64,000 nt of DNA from Streptomyces sp. NBC_01754 (lineage in GTDB: Bacteria; Actinomycetota; Actinomycetes; Streptomycetales; Streptomycetaceae). A program made the translations under genes and the position numbers. How positions within the stretch are numbered: the stretch's first letter is position 1; each line of letters begins with the position of its first letter. The stretch is from the NCBI RefSeq assembly GCF_035918015.1, contig NZ_CP109132.1:2046001-2110000 (forward strand), written 5' to 3'. The notes beneath the pieces are model-generated. The model saw only the letters and a program-made list of their open reading frames with translations, made no database searches and was not told the origin of the DNA. Shown here piece after piece: positions 8,739-17,520 of this stretch.

Positions 8739-8880
8739 CCGGGCATCATGCCCGACAGTCCACATCCATGATCGGCCGGACAAGTCCTAGTCATCTGCGA
8801 CTGCTTCGGTTGCCATCCCACAAACCACTACCTGCGTTCCTCCAACGCCCCGCCATTCACGAACGAGAGGAATTGCCCCC

Positions 8881-9279
8881 GTGGAGGACAGTGCCACCGC
8901 GCAGGACCCCATCCTGGTCTTTGATGGTGACTGCGCCTTCTGCCAGGCCGCCATCCGGCAAATTCGTGCTCGCGCCCGGCCCCGGATGTTCGCCGCCTCT
9001 TGGCAGTCCCTCCCCGAGCCCCTGGTGCGGCCCCACCTCCAGCGTTTGGACAGGGAAGTCCTCCTGCTCGACCAAGGGTCGGCGCTCCGCGGCGGTTCGG
9101 CTGCTCTCGCCAGTTACCTCGGCACCTCGCCGGCCCGCTGCTACCGCGGGATGGCACTCTGCCTGCGGCTCCCGGTCGTCAGCCTGCTCGCTCGCCAGAT
9201 CTATCGATGGGTGGCCGTCAACCGGCACCGGATGCCCACCGGTACAGCAGCGTGTGCTCTGCCTCGCCCCCACCACTGA
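8881..9279 (+). CDS. DCC-family thiol-disulfide oxidoreductase-like protein (DUF393)
   Basis: A 132-residue protein with the family-defining FDGDCAFC near the N-terminus, the DxxCxxC-type redox site, followed by a SWQSLPEP and ALRGGSAAL pattern typical of DUF393. The GTG start has GAGAGGA upstream. It lies just outside the right end of the IS. Family members are small thioredoxin-like proteins of unclear role. The next gene was overrun by transposon debris. Confidence 0.8.
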   Translation: MEDSATAQDPILVFDGDCAFCQAAIRQIRARARPRMFAASWQSLPEPLVRPHLQRLDREVLLLDQGSALRGGSAALASYLGTSPARCYRGMALCLRLPVVSLLARQIYRWVAVNRHRMPTGTAACALPRPHH

Positions 9280-9288
9280 AAGCCTCCC

Positions 9289-10507
9289 ATGCGCCCCGTC
9301 CCCACCTGCCCGTACGCCGCCTTCGACGATGACGTCCTCCACTCCGTGCTCCAAGGACTGGACACCCTCGCCACCACTGCCCCAGGCCATACCGAGGAGT
9401 ACTCCAACCTCGGATTGATGCGGACCGGCTGGGCGGACGTGCTGAGGATGTCGCGCTCGGTGCTGCCGCACCGTCGGCTGCTGAGCCTGGACGAGCGCCT
9501 GGAACACGCCGCGGCACGCCCGGTGATCGTCCCGGAGATGATCGTCTGCGACCACGGCAAGGCGTGCATCTCCCGGAACTTCAAGTCGTCCTGCCGGTTC
9601 CTGGAGATCGGCTTCCAGCCCGCGCACAAGGACTCCGGCTTCGAGAAGGGACACATCGAGTCGATGCTGGGCTCGGTGGCGACCCTGTTCGTTCAGTTCC
9701 TGCCCGGCTACACCGGCCGAAGCGCGGACCACCGCAGCCGCCACCCCGGAGCGCGAGCGGATCTGGTCGCTGCCGGAGCTGCAGGAACTCCTGGACGAGT
9801 GGATCAGCGCCCACTGGCAGAACCGGCCGCACGACGGCCTGCGCGACCCCGCCCACCCAGGCCGGCTGTTCACCCCGAACCAGAAGTACGCGGCGCTGGT
9901 CGAGGCCTGCGGCTACGTCCCCGTCGCGCTCACCGGCGAGGACTACGTCGAGCTGCTGCCCTCGGACCGGCGGGCGGTCAACGACTACGGAATCCGGGTC
10001 AAGAACCGGATCTACGACAGCCCCGGCCTGACCCCGCTGCGGCACCAGGACTCCGGAATCCGCGCCAAGCGCGGGCTCTGGGAGGTCCACCGCGACCCCT
10101 ACGACGTCTCCCAGATCTGGCTACGCGACCACCGCAGCGAAGGGCGGCCGTGGATCCAGGCGACCTGGAAGCAGCTGCATCGGGCACCAGTGCCGTTCGG
10201 CGATCTGGCCTGGGACCACGTCAGCCACCAGATGCGCGGTTCCACCGAGGCGGAGATCGCCGACGCCGTCGCCTCCTTGCTCACCCGGCCCACGCCGGAC
10301 CGGCGGGCGAACCGAAGCCCAAGGCGACCAGGCGCGACCGCCGGGTCGCCGCCCGGACCAAGGCGGCCGGGCCGTCGCCCCCACTGCCCGCTCAGACCGC
10401 TGACGAGCCCGCCCCCGCACCCGAGCCGGAGACCGAGGAGAAGCTCGCCGTCGTGATCCCCGCTCGGCCTGTTCGACCCTCTCGAAGATCCCTGGAGACG
10501 ACGATGA
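9289..10507 (+). pseudogene. TniA/TnsB-like DDE transposase remnant, 5'-truncated and frameshifted
   Basis: The first 40 codons (from ATG 9289) look unrelated and may be the start of the gene that once followed the DCC gene. From about 9412 the frame matches a Mu/TniA-type integrase: VIVPEMIVCDHGK carries the second catalytic Asp and DSGFEKGHIESMLG the Glu. The first catalytic Asp region is absent. An extra G near 9752 shifts the frame before ERIWSLPELQELLDEW, a base is missing near 10290, and another shift lies near 10460. The corrected product would end at 10505-10507 in an ATGA overlap with the next gene. Confidence 0.75.
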
Positions 10508-11372
10508 CGCTCGCGGACACCGACGACGCCGGGCAGCACCTGACCACGAAGGACGGCTGGCGCCGGTTCGTGGCCGGCGGCCCGAAGTCACCCCACATAC
10601 CGGCGCCGTCGCCGAAGTCGTACGCCAAGCTGCCCAGGGAAACCCGCCTGAAGCTGGACGACCTGCGCATCGACCATCACGCCCGCCTGCTGGTCGTGGC
10701 CACCTCCACGGTCCGCCACACCGTCACCACCGGCCGCCGCCTGGTCATGCTCAACCGGCACGCGATCAGCGTCCGCCGGGGTCTTATCGTCTCCGGCCCG
10801 GCCGGCACCGGGAAGACATCGCGCTCACCCAACTCGGCCTCGCCCACGAGCTCAACGACCGGCACGTCCACCCCGACGCCCACGGCCGGATCCCCGTCCT
10901 CTACATCACCGTCCCACCCGCGGCGACCGCCCGCATGATCGCCGCGGAGTTCGCGCGCTTCCTGGGCCTGCCGGTCCACCGCCGGCTCAACACCACCGAC
11001 ATCATCGAGGCCGTCGTCGGCGTCTGCACCACCGCCCGCACCGGCCTCGTGATCGTCGACGAGGTCCACGACATCTCCCTGACCACCCGCCAGGGAGCCG
11101 AGGTGTCCGACACCCTGAAGTACTTTTCGGAGCGCATCCCCGCGACGTTCATCTACGCCGGGATCGACATCGAGCACAGCTCGATCCTCTCGGGCACCCG
11201 CAGAGCACAGATCGCCGGATGCTTCACCCTCCTCTCCCACCAGATCCGCGGAGCCGCGATCGACGCCATCCTCACCGGCACCGAGAAGATCACCCAAGCG
11301 GAGCTCGAAGCCATTCCCCTGGACATCACCGCCAGCACCCAGGCCCCCCAGCCGAGAAGAACCACCAGGTGA
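10504..11372 (+). pseudogene. TniB/TnsC-like transposition ATPase, one frameshift
   Basis: AAA-type regulator of transposition. It starts MTLADTDDAGQHLTTKDGW, reaches the Walker A motif SGPAGTGKT, then loses one base near 10818. The other frame continues ALTQLGLAHELNDRHV, PVLYITVPP and Walker B LVIVDEVHDI to the stop at 11370-11372. The ATGA junction with the upstream transposase and the GTGA junction with the downstream gene show an original three-gene operon. The single frameshift destroys the ATPase. Confidence 0.8.
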
Positions 11373-11938
11373 GCGCACCGGCGGAAGGACTGGATCGTCC
11401 GGTCGTGGCACTGCCGATCCAGGTCTTCCCTCTCCCCTGCGAAGGCGCCGAGGCCTTCATCGCGCGCCTCGCGCACGCGAACCACCTCAAACCGTTCTAT
11501 CTGCGCGCCTACCTCTGCGACCCTCCTATGACGGCCGGCGGCGCCCTCAGCTGGTCCCGCCTCGCCGCCGCGATCGGACGCGACTCCCTTGAACTCCGAG
11601 AAGTCCTGGAACGCACGCCACCACCGCCACCGGATCTCCTGCTCTGCGAGTACTGCGGTCGCCCGCCCAGGCCAAACGTCGAGGCCGGGACCCCTCCTTG
11701 GTGGTGTTCCATCCGCTGCCGACGCAGACGCGACCTCTTGAGCAGCGCGCCCTCCAGCAACGGCATTCTCCCGGACCAGAAACAGGTCCTGCCCTGCCCG
11801 GGCCGCGGAGCCCTGTTCATCCGACCCGCGGTCAGCCCCCGCAGTGCTTGCACACCCCGCTGCTACGGCCGGAACATGCGCGTACAGCAAGCTGAGCTGG
11901 CTCTCTACGAGAATCCGAACGAAGTTGCGGACGTGTGA
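11369..11938 (+). CDS. TniQ-like transposition accessory protein
   Basis: A 189-residue protein starting with GTG in the overlap with the TniB stop. The N-terminus LPIQVFPLPCEGAEAFIARL resembles TniQ/TnsD, and CEYCGRPPRPN with CSIRCRRRR forms a possible zinc site. It is shorter than usual TniQ proteins. As the third member of the transposition operon it would choose the target site, but the partners are dead, so it is probably a non-functional relic. Confidence 0.6.
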   Translation: MSAPAEGLDRPVVALPIQVFPLPCEGAEAFIARLAHANHLKPFYLRAYLCDPPMTAGGALSWSRLAAAIGRDSLELREVLERTPPPPPDLLLCEYCGRPPRPNVEAGTPPWWCSIRCRRRRDLLSSAPSSNGILPDQKQVLPCPGRGALFIRPAVSPRSACTPRCYGRNMRVQQAELALYENPNEVADV

Positions 11939-12013
11939 CCGTGCACGATGGTTGGCCCGTAGGGCCAGGTCCGCGCTCAACGACGGGAGAGATCCCGCAG
12001 ACGTCCCGACGGG

Positions 12014-12763
12014 TCAAGGTGTGGGCGAGGCCTCGGTGAGTCCCATCCAGTCTCGGACCGTCTCCTGGTGCGAACCGCTGGCCGTGCTCGCAGCCGCTAC
12101 TTCAGCGTCCTCGACGGAGCACGGCTTCCCTGCTCGGGTGAGCAGGACTAGTGGCCACGCAGGGCCCGCACCAGCCGGCTCTCCATCGAAGGCAGTCCAG
12201 TCCCAGGGGCCGTCGAACCGCCATGCCCGGCCGATGCTGTCGGCGACTTCGTCGCCCACCTGGAGAGACGCGTAGGGACGCATCAGCAGTTCGAAGGTGA
12301 AGGGGATCCCGTCGCCGGGGTGGATGGTGTACCCCGAGCCATCGAGATGGCTCCCGTCTGGGAACTCGCGATATGACAGGCCTCGGCGCAGCAGCGTCAC
12401 GGTCTGGGTGGGATGCGGCAGCCAGGCCGTCTCCAGTGGGGGATCGTGGTGGTCGACGGCCGTTACGTGCACCACGGTGGGCGGCACGCCGACCCGGCAG
12501 ACGTCTCCAGCCTTCAGCTGTTCGGGCGGAGGGTCCGTTCGGAACAGTTCGGCCTCCACCTCAGGCGCGACGTGCCCGCTGCCGCCCACGCCGAGGGCGA
12601 CGATCCCGTTCCAGTGCGCGAACTCGTTGTCGCCGTCGATTTCCCACCACGGCCACCGCACCGCCACGTGATCCCACTTGACACCCTGCTCGACCCTGGT
12701 AACCGTGAAGGGGCACGCGACCGACAGCACGTCCCCGACCCGGAAGTCCCCCTCATCCATCAT
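12014..12763 (-). CDS. Hypothetical protein
   Basis: A 249-residue soluble protein that I do not recognise. It is rich in Trp and Gly, with FRVGDVLSVACPFTVTRVEQG and two further KAGDVCRVGVPP / LQVGDEVADSIG segments, which may be three repeats of a small beta domain. The start is ATG 12763 or the next ATG. It stands alone between the Tni debris and a gene-poor stretch, with no operon partner. Confidence 0.55.
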   Translation of the reverse strand: MMDEGDFRVGDVLSVACPFTVTRVEQGVKWDHVAVRWPWWEIDGDNEFAHWNGIVALGVGGSGHVAPEVEAELFRTDPPPEQLKAGDVCRVGVPPTVVHVTAVDHHDPPLETAWLPHPTQTVTLLRRGLSYREFPDGSHLDGSGYTIHPGDGIPFTFELLMRPYASLQVGDEVADSIGRAWRFDGPWDWTAFDGEPAGAGPAWPLVLLTRAGKPCSVEDAEVAAASTASGSHQETVRDWMGLTEASPTP

Positions 12764-13161
12764 TCAGCCAGGGTAGACGGGTCCACTCGGCTGTCCACGA
12801 GGGCCACTAGCCAGGGGCCTGCTCGGACCCGTGGGCCACCTGCCGCGCACATGAGCCAACTAGCGTGCTCAAGGGCCACTTATCGCGCAACCCGACCAAC
12901 TCGCCGCGCACCAGCGGCATCATCAGCGGACGCGGCACGACCCCCTCGCCCAGCGAGGCGCTGTACGCCTTCTTCACGACGCCGACCAGACCGTTCCACA
13001 TCCGTGCCCCCACGGGAGCCCCCTGCCGTCTGCCGTCACCGATCAACGCCGACCCTGCCACGCAGGGTCAGTCGTGTCAGCGAGATGACCAGCCAGCTGC
13101 AGGGCAGGCGGCCGACAGCAGAGTCCGCGTCGTTCAGCAGGCCACCCAGCGCCGGCGGTGA
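12764..13161. other. No confident gene; possible gene remnant
   Basis: One plus-strand frame (about 12895-13160, SPRTSGIISGRGTTPSP onward) has strong G/C third positions, as if it was once coding. However, the only start is a GTG at 12865 without a ribosome-binding site, and the frame contains a rare TTA codon. I recognise no domain. Confidence 0.3.
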
Positions 13162-13491
13162 CGGCGCTGGGCCGTCAGCGCTGCCACGAACACGCGAACT
13201 CCACCGAGCCCCGACCAAAGCGGCAACGAGTTCGTTCCGTCCCACCCGCTGCGCCACGACGCCTTCATCCTGACTGAACGGCCCACCGGATACGACTTTG
13301 AACCCGCCGAGGAGGGACCCCTCCTCATCCACGACGGGCCGGGAAGACTCACTGAATGCGCAACCGCCTCATGCCGCAACAGCACCGGCCGCACGCCAAC
13401 GGAAGGATGGCTGTGCTGGCAGTGCGAGAAACTTCAGCGCCGTCGCCAACGCACCCACCAACGCCGAGGACATGTCTCCGACGGCTCCTGA
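13162..13491 (+). pseudogene. C-terminal remnant of an unidentified Cys-containing protein
   Basis: An open frame without a start codon runs 110 codons to TGA at 13489-13491. It includes FVPSHPLRHDAFILTERP and a zinc-ribbon-like CATASCRNSTG followed by WLCWQCEK. The amino-acid pattern and third-position bias look like real coding sequence. The 5' part is missing. The left end of a dead IS lies 24 bases after the stop. Confidence 0.4.
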
Positions 13492-13515
13492 CCAGTCGGT
13501 GGCACGAACCACCCT

Positions 13516-14553
13516 TTACGAGTTGGTGCGTGATAGCGGGTGGTGTGTTTGGCCTGGTCGTGCCTGCCTTCAGGCGGTGACGGTGCGGTCTGGGACAAGA
13601 CCGGCGATGGCTCGGCAGGTGTCGGGCAGGCGGTCGTGGCGATGGGTCCAGCGCGTCGGTTGCTTCCAGCGTTTGTGGTCGGCCAGGGCGTGCTCGACCG
13701 TGATCCGGTCGGAGGAGTGCTCGTGGCGGTCGCGTTCCCACTGCTGGACTCTGCCGGGCAGTGCTCCCGGACGCGGTCTTCCTGGTGGTGTGATTGCTTG
13801 CCCGCAGTGGTCGCGGCTCAGGCCGATTTAGCCGTCGTCCAGGAGGACCTCGATGTCGGGGAAGTGCTGGAAGCAGACGGCGATGCCCTCGGTGGGGGCT
13901 GCCGTGGCATCGTGCATACGACCAGGCCGCAGGGTGTCGGTCCATCACGTACGGCCCCGCCAGTCAGCAATGACGGTGGCCTTCATGGTGTTCTGCTTCT
14001 TCTTCCCGGAAACGAACGCGCGCTGTCCGCAGCGGCTGGCCGGCGGCCTGCGGACCTGGATCTCGGTGGCATCCAGCCGCAGCTCGATATTCTCGGCCTG
14101 GGCGTAGGCGAACACGTCAGCCAGTGTCCGAAGGCGCGGGTCAAGGCGGTCGGGGACCGCACACCCCCGCTCGGCCAGGAGAATACGTATATCTGTGATC
14201 GCACGAGTGATGGTGGAGCGGTCCACGCCGAACAGCAGCCCCAGTACCGAGTGCGGCAGATCGTGGCCGCAGATGGATCAGCGTGGCCACCAGCCGGTCG
14301 ACGAAGACCAACTGGTGGCGGGCGCCGGCTCCTGCGGCCCGCTTCCTGGCTCCACCGCGCGCAACATGGCGACGCCCCTCGACCCCGGCCTGCCACGGCA
14401 CCGCCAACTCCTCGACCCGACGAGCGAGATGCCGCAGAGAGCCCCGTGAACAGCTGATGCGCCGGCACCGCCCGATTGACCATGATCGCTACAGGCAGAT
14501 CATGCCACCGCCCAGGCACCACACCTCACCCGCTATCACGCACCAACTCGTAA
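13516..14553. mobile_element. Degraded IS with 27-bp perfect inverted repeats
   Basis: TTACGAGTTGGTGCGTGATA (then GCGGGTG) at 13516-13542 is repeated exactly in reverse complement at 14527-14553. The 1038-base element contains only a dead IS5-family (DDE_Tnp_4-type) transposase on the minus strand. No clear target duplication was found. Confidence 0.8.
13570..14480 (-). pseudogene. IS5-family DDE transposase, multiply disrupted
   Basis: Recognisable pieces in order on the minus strand are LFTGLSA, AVPWQAGVEGRRHVARGG, VDRSTITRAITDIRILLAER, DATEIQVRRPPASRCGQRAF and SGKKKQNTMKATVIADWRG. A TGA interrupts before WTDTLRPGRMHDATA, a TAA follows IEVLLDDG, and the protein ends HRHDRLPDTCRAIAGLV to the stop at 13570. 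At least one frameshift separates the first two pieces. It is not functional. Confidence 0.75.
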
Positions 14554-14708
14554 GGAGGGGGTGAGGGGCGTGCAATCGGTTTGGCGGCACGGCGAACCCG
14601 AACTGCCACCCCCCGGACTGAAAATAATTGGCCTAGACCAGCATTTGTTGTGCACACTCCTGTCCGGCCGTGCCCCTCGGGGCCACACCAGGTCCAGGAG
14701 AGGCGCCC

Positions 14709-15680
14709 ATGCCCGTCATCGAGGTGGCAGACCTCGTCAAGGAGTTCCGCAGGCCGAAACGCCAGCAGGGCGCGTTCGCCGGCATACGCACCCTGCTCAC
14801 CCGTGAGCAGACCGTCAAACGAGCCGTCGACGGCATCAGCTTCCAGGTCGCCCGGGGCGAGATGGTCGGCTACCTCGGGCCGAACGGCGCCGGTAAGTCC
14901 ACCACCATCAAGATGCTCACCGGCATCCTGGTGCCCACCTCCGGCACCGTCCATGTCGCCGGGACCGTCCCCTGGCGTGACCGCGCCCGCAACGCCCGGC
15001 AGATAGGCGTGGTCTTCGGACAGCGAAGCCAGCTCTGGTGGGACCTTCCGCTGCGCGACTCGCTGTGGCTGATCGGCCGGCTCTACGACGTGCCCACCGC
15101 CCGGTTCGAGGAGAAACGGCGGCAGTTCACCGAGGTGCTCGACCTCGGCTCGTTCCTCGACACCCCGGTACGGCAGCTGTCGCTCGGCCAGCGGATGCGC
15201 GGGGACCTCGCCGCCGCGATGCTCTACGACCCGAGCATCCTCTACCTGGACGAGCCGACCGTGGGTCTCGACGTCGTCGCCAAGGAGCGCATCCGCGCCT
15301 TCGTCGGCGAACTCAACCGGGAGTCCGGCACCACCGTCGTCCTCACCACCCACGACCTGGACGACGTCGAGGAACTCTGCGACCGGATCGTCCTCATCGA
15401 CCACGGCAAGGTCGCCTACGACGGTGCCGTGGACGAGCTGAAGACCCGCTACGCGCCACACCGCGAACTCGTCGTCCAGACCGACCGGCTGGAGAGCGTC
15501 GAGGGCGCCGAGGTCGTCCGCCGCGAGGAGGGCAAGGTGTGGCTCCGCTTCGACCCGGCGCGCACCCCGCCCGCCGCCCTGGTCGCCTCCGTACTGGCAC
15601 GGCACGAGGTGACCGACCTGTCGATCGTGGAACCCGAGCTGGAGAGCGTCATCCACCGGATCTACGCGGACCGAGGATGA
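14709..15680 (+). CDS. ABC transporter ATP-binding protein (ABC-2 exporter)
   Basis: A 323-residue ATPase. Walker A is GPNGAGKST, the Q-loop region VVFGQRSQLWWD, the signature LSLGQRMR, Walker B ILYLDEPTVGLD, and the switch His is in LTTHDLDD. The C-terminal 90 residues form an extra domain, as in NatA-type exporters. The start is ATG 14709 with GGAG upstream. It overlaps the first permease gene by ATGA, making a three-gene export operon. The substrate is unknown. Confidence 0.92.
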   Translation: MPVIEVADLVKEFRRPKRQQGAFAGIRTLLTREQTVKRAVDGISFQVARGEMVGYLGPNGAGKSTTIKMLTGILVPTSGTVHVAGTVPWRDRARNARQIGVVFGQRSQLWWDLPLRDSLWLIGRLYDVPTARFEEKRRQFTEVLDLGSFLDTPVRQLSLGQRMRGDLAAAMLYDPSILYLDEPTVGLDVVAKERIRAFVGELNRESGTTVVLTTHDLDDVEELCDRIVLIDHGKVAYDGAVDELKTRYAPHRELVVQTDRLESVEGAEVVRREEGKVWLRFDPARTPPAALVASVLARHEVTDLSIVEPELESVIHRIYADRG

Positions 15681-16465
15681 AGGCCCATCTCGCGTGCGCC
15701 CGGATGGAGTTCCGCGTCGCGCTCACCTACCGCGCCTCCTACCTGTCCTCGTTCGTCATGATGCTCCTCCAGATCTACCTGCTGACGGTGGTGTGGAGCG
15801 CGTTCTACGACGGCCGCGACGAGGTGGACGGCGTCTCCCTCTCCACCATGACGGCGTACGCGACGCTGTCCACGCTCCAGTACACGCTGGTCAGCCCCTG
15901 GCGGTCGTCGCCCATCGACCAGCGGGTGCGTGAGGGCAAGGTCGCGGTGGACCTGCTGCGGCCCGTCGGGTTCCCCGGGCAGATGCTCTCCGGCCAGCTC
16001 GGATGGGCCTCCGCCGCGGTGCCCGTGCTGCTGGTGGCCCTGCCGTTCGCCCTGCTGATCGGCGCCGGCCAGGCGCCCGCCTCGACGGCCGCCGCCGTCG
16101 CCTACCCCCTCGCCCTGATCGGCGCGCTGCTCGTGAACCAGTTGCTCGGGCTGCTGCTCGGCATGGTCTCCTTCTGGACGCTGGAGGTGAGCGGGGCCCT
16201 CATGGCGTACCGCTTCGTCGCACAGTTCTTCTCCGGGGCCCTGGTCCCGCTGTGGTTCATGCCGGGGCCGGTCAGGGCCGCCGCGGAGTGGCTCCCCTTC
16301 CAGGCGACCGCGTACACCCCGGCCGCCCTCTACCTCGGCCAGGTCGAGGGGTACGGCATGGCCGCCGCCCTCGCCGTCCAGGGGGCGTGGATCGTCGCGC
16401 TCGGCGCCCTGGCAGCGTTCGTCTGGTCGCGGGCGCGCCATCGCGTCATGTCGCAGGGCGGGTGA
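15677..16465 (+). CDS. ABC-2 family permease, first subunit
   Basis: A 262-residue membrane protein with about six hydrophobic segments (for example VLLVALPFALLIGAG and ALIGALLVNQLLGLLLG). The N-terminal pattern ARMEFRVALTYRASYLSSF is typical of DUF990-like ABC-2 permeases, which occur as a heterodimer with a second permease. It overlaps the ATPase gene by 4 bases and the next permease by 4 bases. Confidence 0.88.
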   Translation: MKAHLACARMEFRVALTYRASYLSSFVMMLLQIYLLTVVWSAFYDGRDEVDGVSLSTMTAYATLSTLQYTLVSPWRSSPIDQRVREGKVAVDLLRPVGFPGQMLSGQLGWASAAVPVLLVALPFALLIGAGQAPASTAAAVAYPLALIGALLVNQLLGLLLGMVSFWTLEVSGALMAYRFVAQFFSGALVPLWFMPGPVRAAAEWLPFQATAYTPAALYLGQVEGYGMAAALAVQGAWIVALGALAAFVWSRARHRVMSQGG

Positions 16466-17271
16466 GGGCGTTGCGAGGGCTGCGCGTCTATCTGCTGCTG
16501 GCCGGTGCGGCGTTCCGCGCCGAGTTCCAGTACCGGGGGAACCTGTTCATCAACATCATCGGCGGGCTGTTCTACCAGGGCGTGGGGCTGGCCTTCATCT
16601 GGGCCGTCCTCGACCGCTTCGGCCAGGTGGGCGGCTGGGGGCTTCCGGAGATCGCGTTCCTCTACGGGCTGCGGCTGACCGCCCACGGCCTGTGGCTGCT
16701 GCCGGGCCACCAACTGGTGCATGTGGACGAGGTGGTGATCGAGGGCGAGTACGACCGGTACCTGGTCCGGCCGGTGTCGCCGCTGGTCCAGCTCCTCACC
16801 CGCAGGGTGCGGCTCAGCTCGCTGGGAGACCTGGCGGGCGGGGTGGTCCTGCTGTCCATCGCCTCGGCGTCCGCGCCGGTCGACTGGACGCCGGGGGCCG
16901 TGGGCTTCCTGCTGCTGGCGGTCCTCGGGGGCGCGTTGGTGGAGGGTGCGCTGCAACTGGCCGCGTCCGCCCTGGTGTTCCGGATGAAGAAGGTCTCGCC
17001 GATCAAGTTCGCCATCGACATGATCTTCAGCGACTTCGGCAACTACCCGCTGAAGATCTTCGGTTCGGCGGCCGGTTTCGGGCTGACCTTCGTGTTCCCG
17101 CTGGCGTTCGTGGCGTACCTCCCGGCGACCGTCCTGCTGGACCGCGAGGAGGAACTCTCCGTACCCGCCTGGCTCGGCTGGGGGGCGCCCGCGGTCGGGG
17201 TCCTGCTGATGTACGCCGCCTACCGCTTCTGGGAGCGGCAGACCCGCCACTACGAGAGCAGCGGACACTGA
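16462..17271 (+). CDS. ABC-2 family permease, second subunit
   Basis: A 269-residue membrane protein. The GTG start lies in a GTGA overlap with the previous stop. It has six hydrophobic segments and the family motif FRAEFQYRGNLFINIIGG near the N-terminus, with VRPVSPLVQLL in the first loop. With its partner it forms the export channel driven by the ATPase at 14709. A strong hairpin 6 bases after the stop ends the operon. Confidence 0.88.
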   Translation: MRALRGLRVYLLLAGAAFRAEFQYRGNLFINIIGGLFYQGVGLAFIWAVLDRFGQVGGWGLPEIAFLYGLRLTAHGLWLLPGHQLVHVDEVVIEGEYDRYLVRPVSPLVQLLTRRVRLSSLGDLAGGVVLLSIASASAPVDWTPGAVGFLLLAVLGGALVEGALQLAASALVFRMKKVSPIKFAIDMIFSDFGNYPLKIFGSAAGFGLTFVFPLAFVAYLPATVLLDREEELSVPAWLGWGAPAVGVLLMYAAYRFWERQTRHYESSGH

Positions 17272-17276
17272 AGTCA

Positions 17277-17315
17277 CCGGCGGCGCCCGGGGTCGGTACC
17301 CGTGGGCGCCGCCGG
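17277..17315 (+). terminator. Hairpin terminator of the ABC operon
   Basis: A perfect 12-bp stem, CCGGCGGCGCCC (17277-17288) with GGGCGCCGCCGG (17304-17315), and a 15-base loop, immediately after the last permease gene. There is no T-tract, as is common in Streptomyces. Confidence 0.8.
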
Positions 17316-17328
17316 TACCGGAAAACCC

Positions 17329-17392
17329 TTCGCGAGCCGCACGCGGACGCACTAGCCTGGCTCGCATGCACTTCATCCAGCTCTACGGCTGA
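17329..17392 (+). promoter_or_regulatory. Promoter and possible leader peptide before the glycosyltransferase gene
   Basis: TTCGCG (17329-17334), an 18-base spacer and TAGCCT (17353-17358) form a plausible promoter. Seven bases later ATG 17366 opens a 9-codon frame, MHFIQLYG then TGA, which would be leaderless. The 128 bases to the glycosyltransferase start contain short GC stems, and the gene itself has no clear ribosome-binding site. A translational attenuator is possible, as known for other macrolide-resistance genes. This is inference. Confidence 0.35.
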
Positions 17393-17520
17393 CACGGGCG
17401 GGGCGGTTCACCCCGTCTCCGTCCCCGCACACCGTGCGCGTCTCCTCCGGGTCGTCCCCAGGAGCCGGCGCACCGGTTCGCCGTGCCCTTCGCCGTAGAC
17501 CTGAATCGAGTTGATCTCCC

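Larger units (their letters stand above)
5147..8790. mobile_element. IS5-type insertion sequence carrying a passenger gene and a group II intron
   Basis: The ends are perfect inverted 24-mers: 5147-5170 (CTAGGACTTGTCC, continuing to GATCATG) and its exact reverse complement at 8767-8790. The outermost CTAG on both sides is a palindrome and could be a target duplication. Inside lie a degraded IS5/IS427-type transposase, a separate minus-strand passenger gene and a 2165-base group II intron that splits the transposase. Without the intron the element is about 1.48 kb. Confidence 0.85.

Noticed and set aside
9289..11938. CRISPR-associated transposon
   Set aside because: TniA/TniB/TniQ-like genes are present, but no repeat-spacer array and no cas gene exist in the window, and the module is degraded.
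12865..13161. A 98-codon ORF with strong third-position bias
   Set aside because: GTG start without ribosome-binding site, a TTA codon near the start and no recognisable domain; listed only as a possible remnant.
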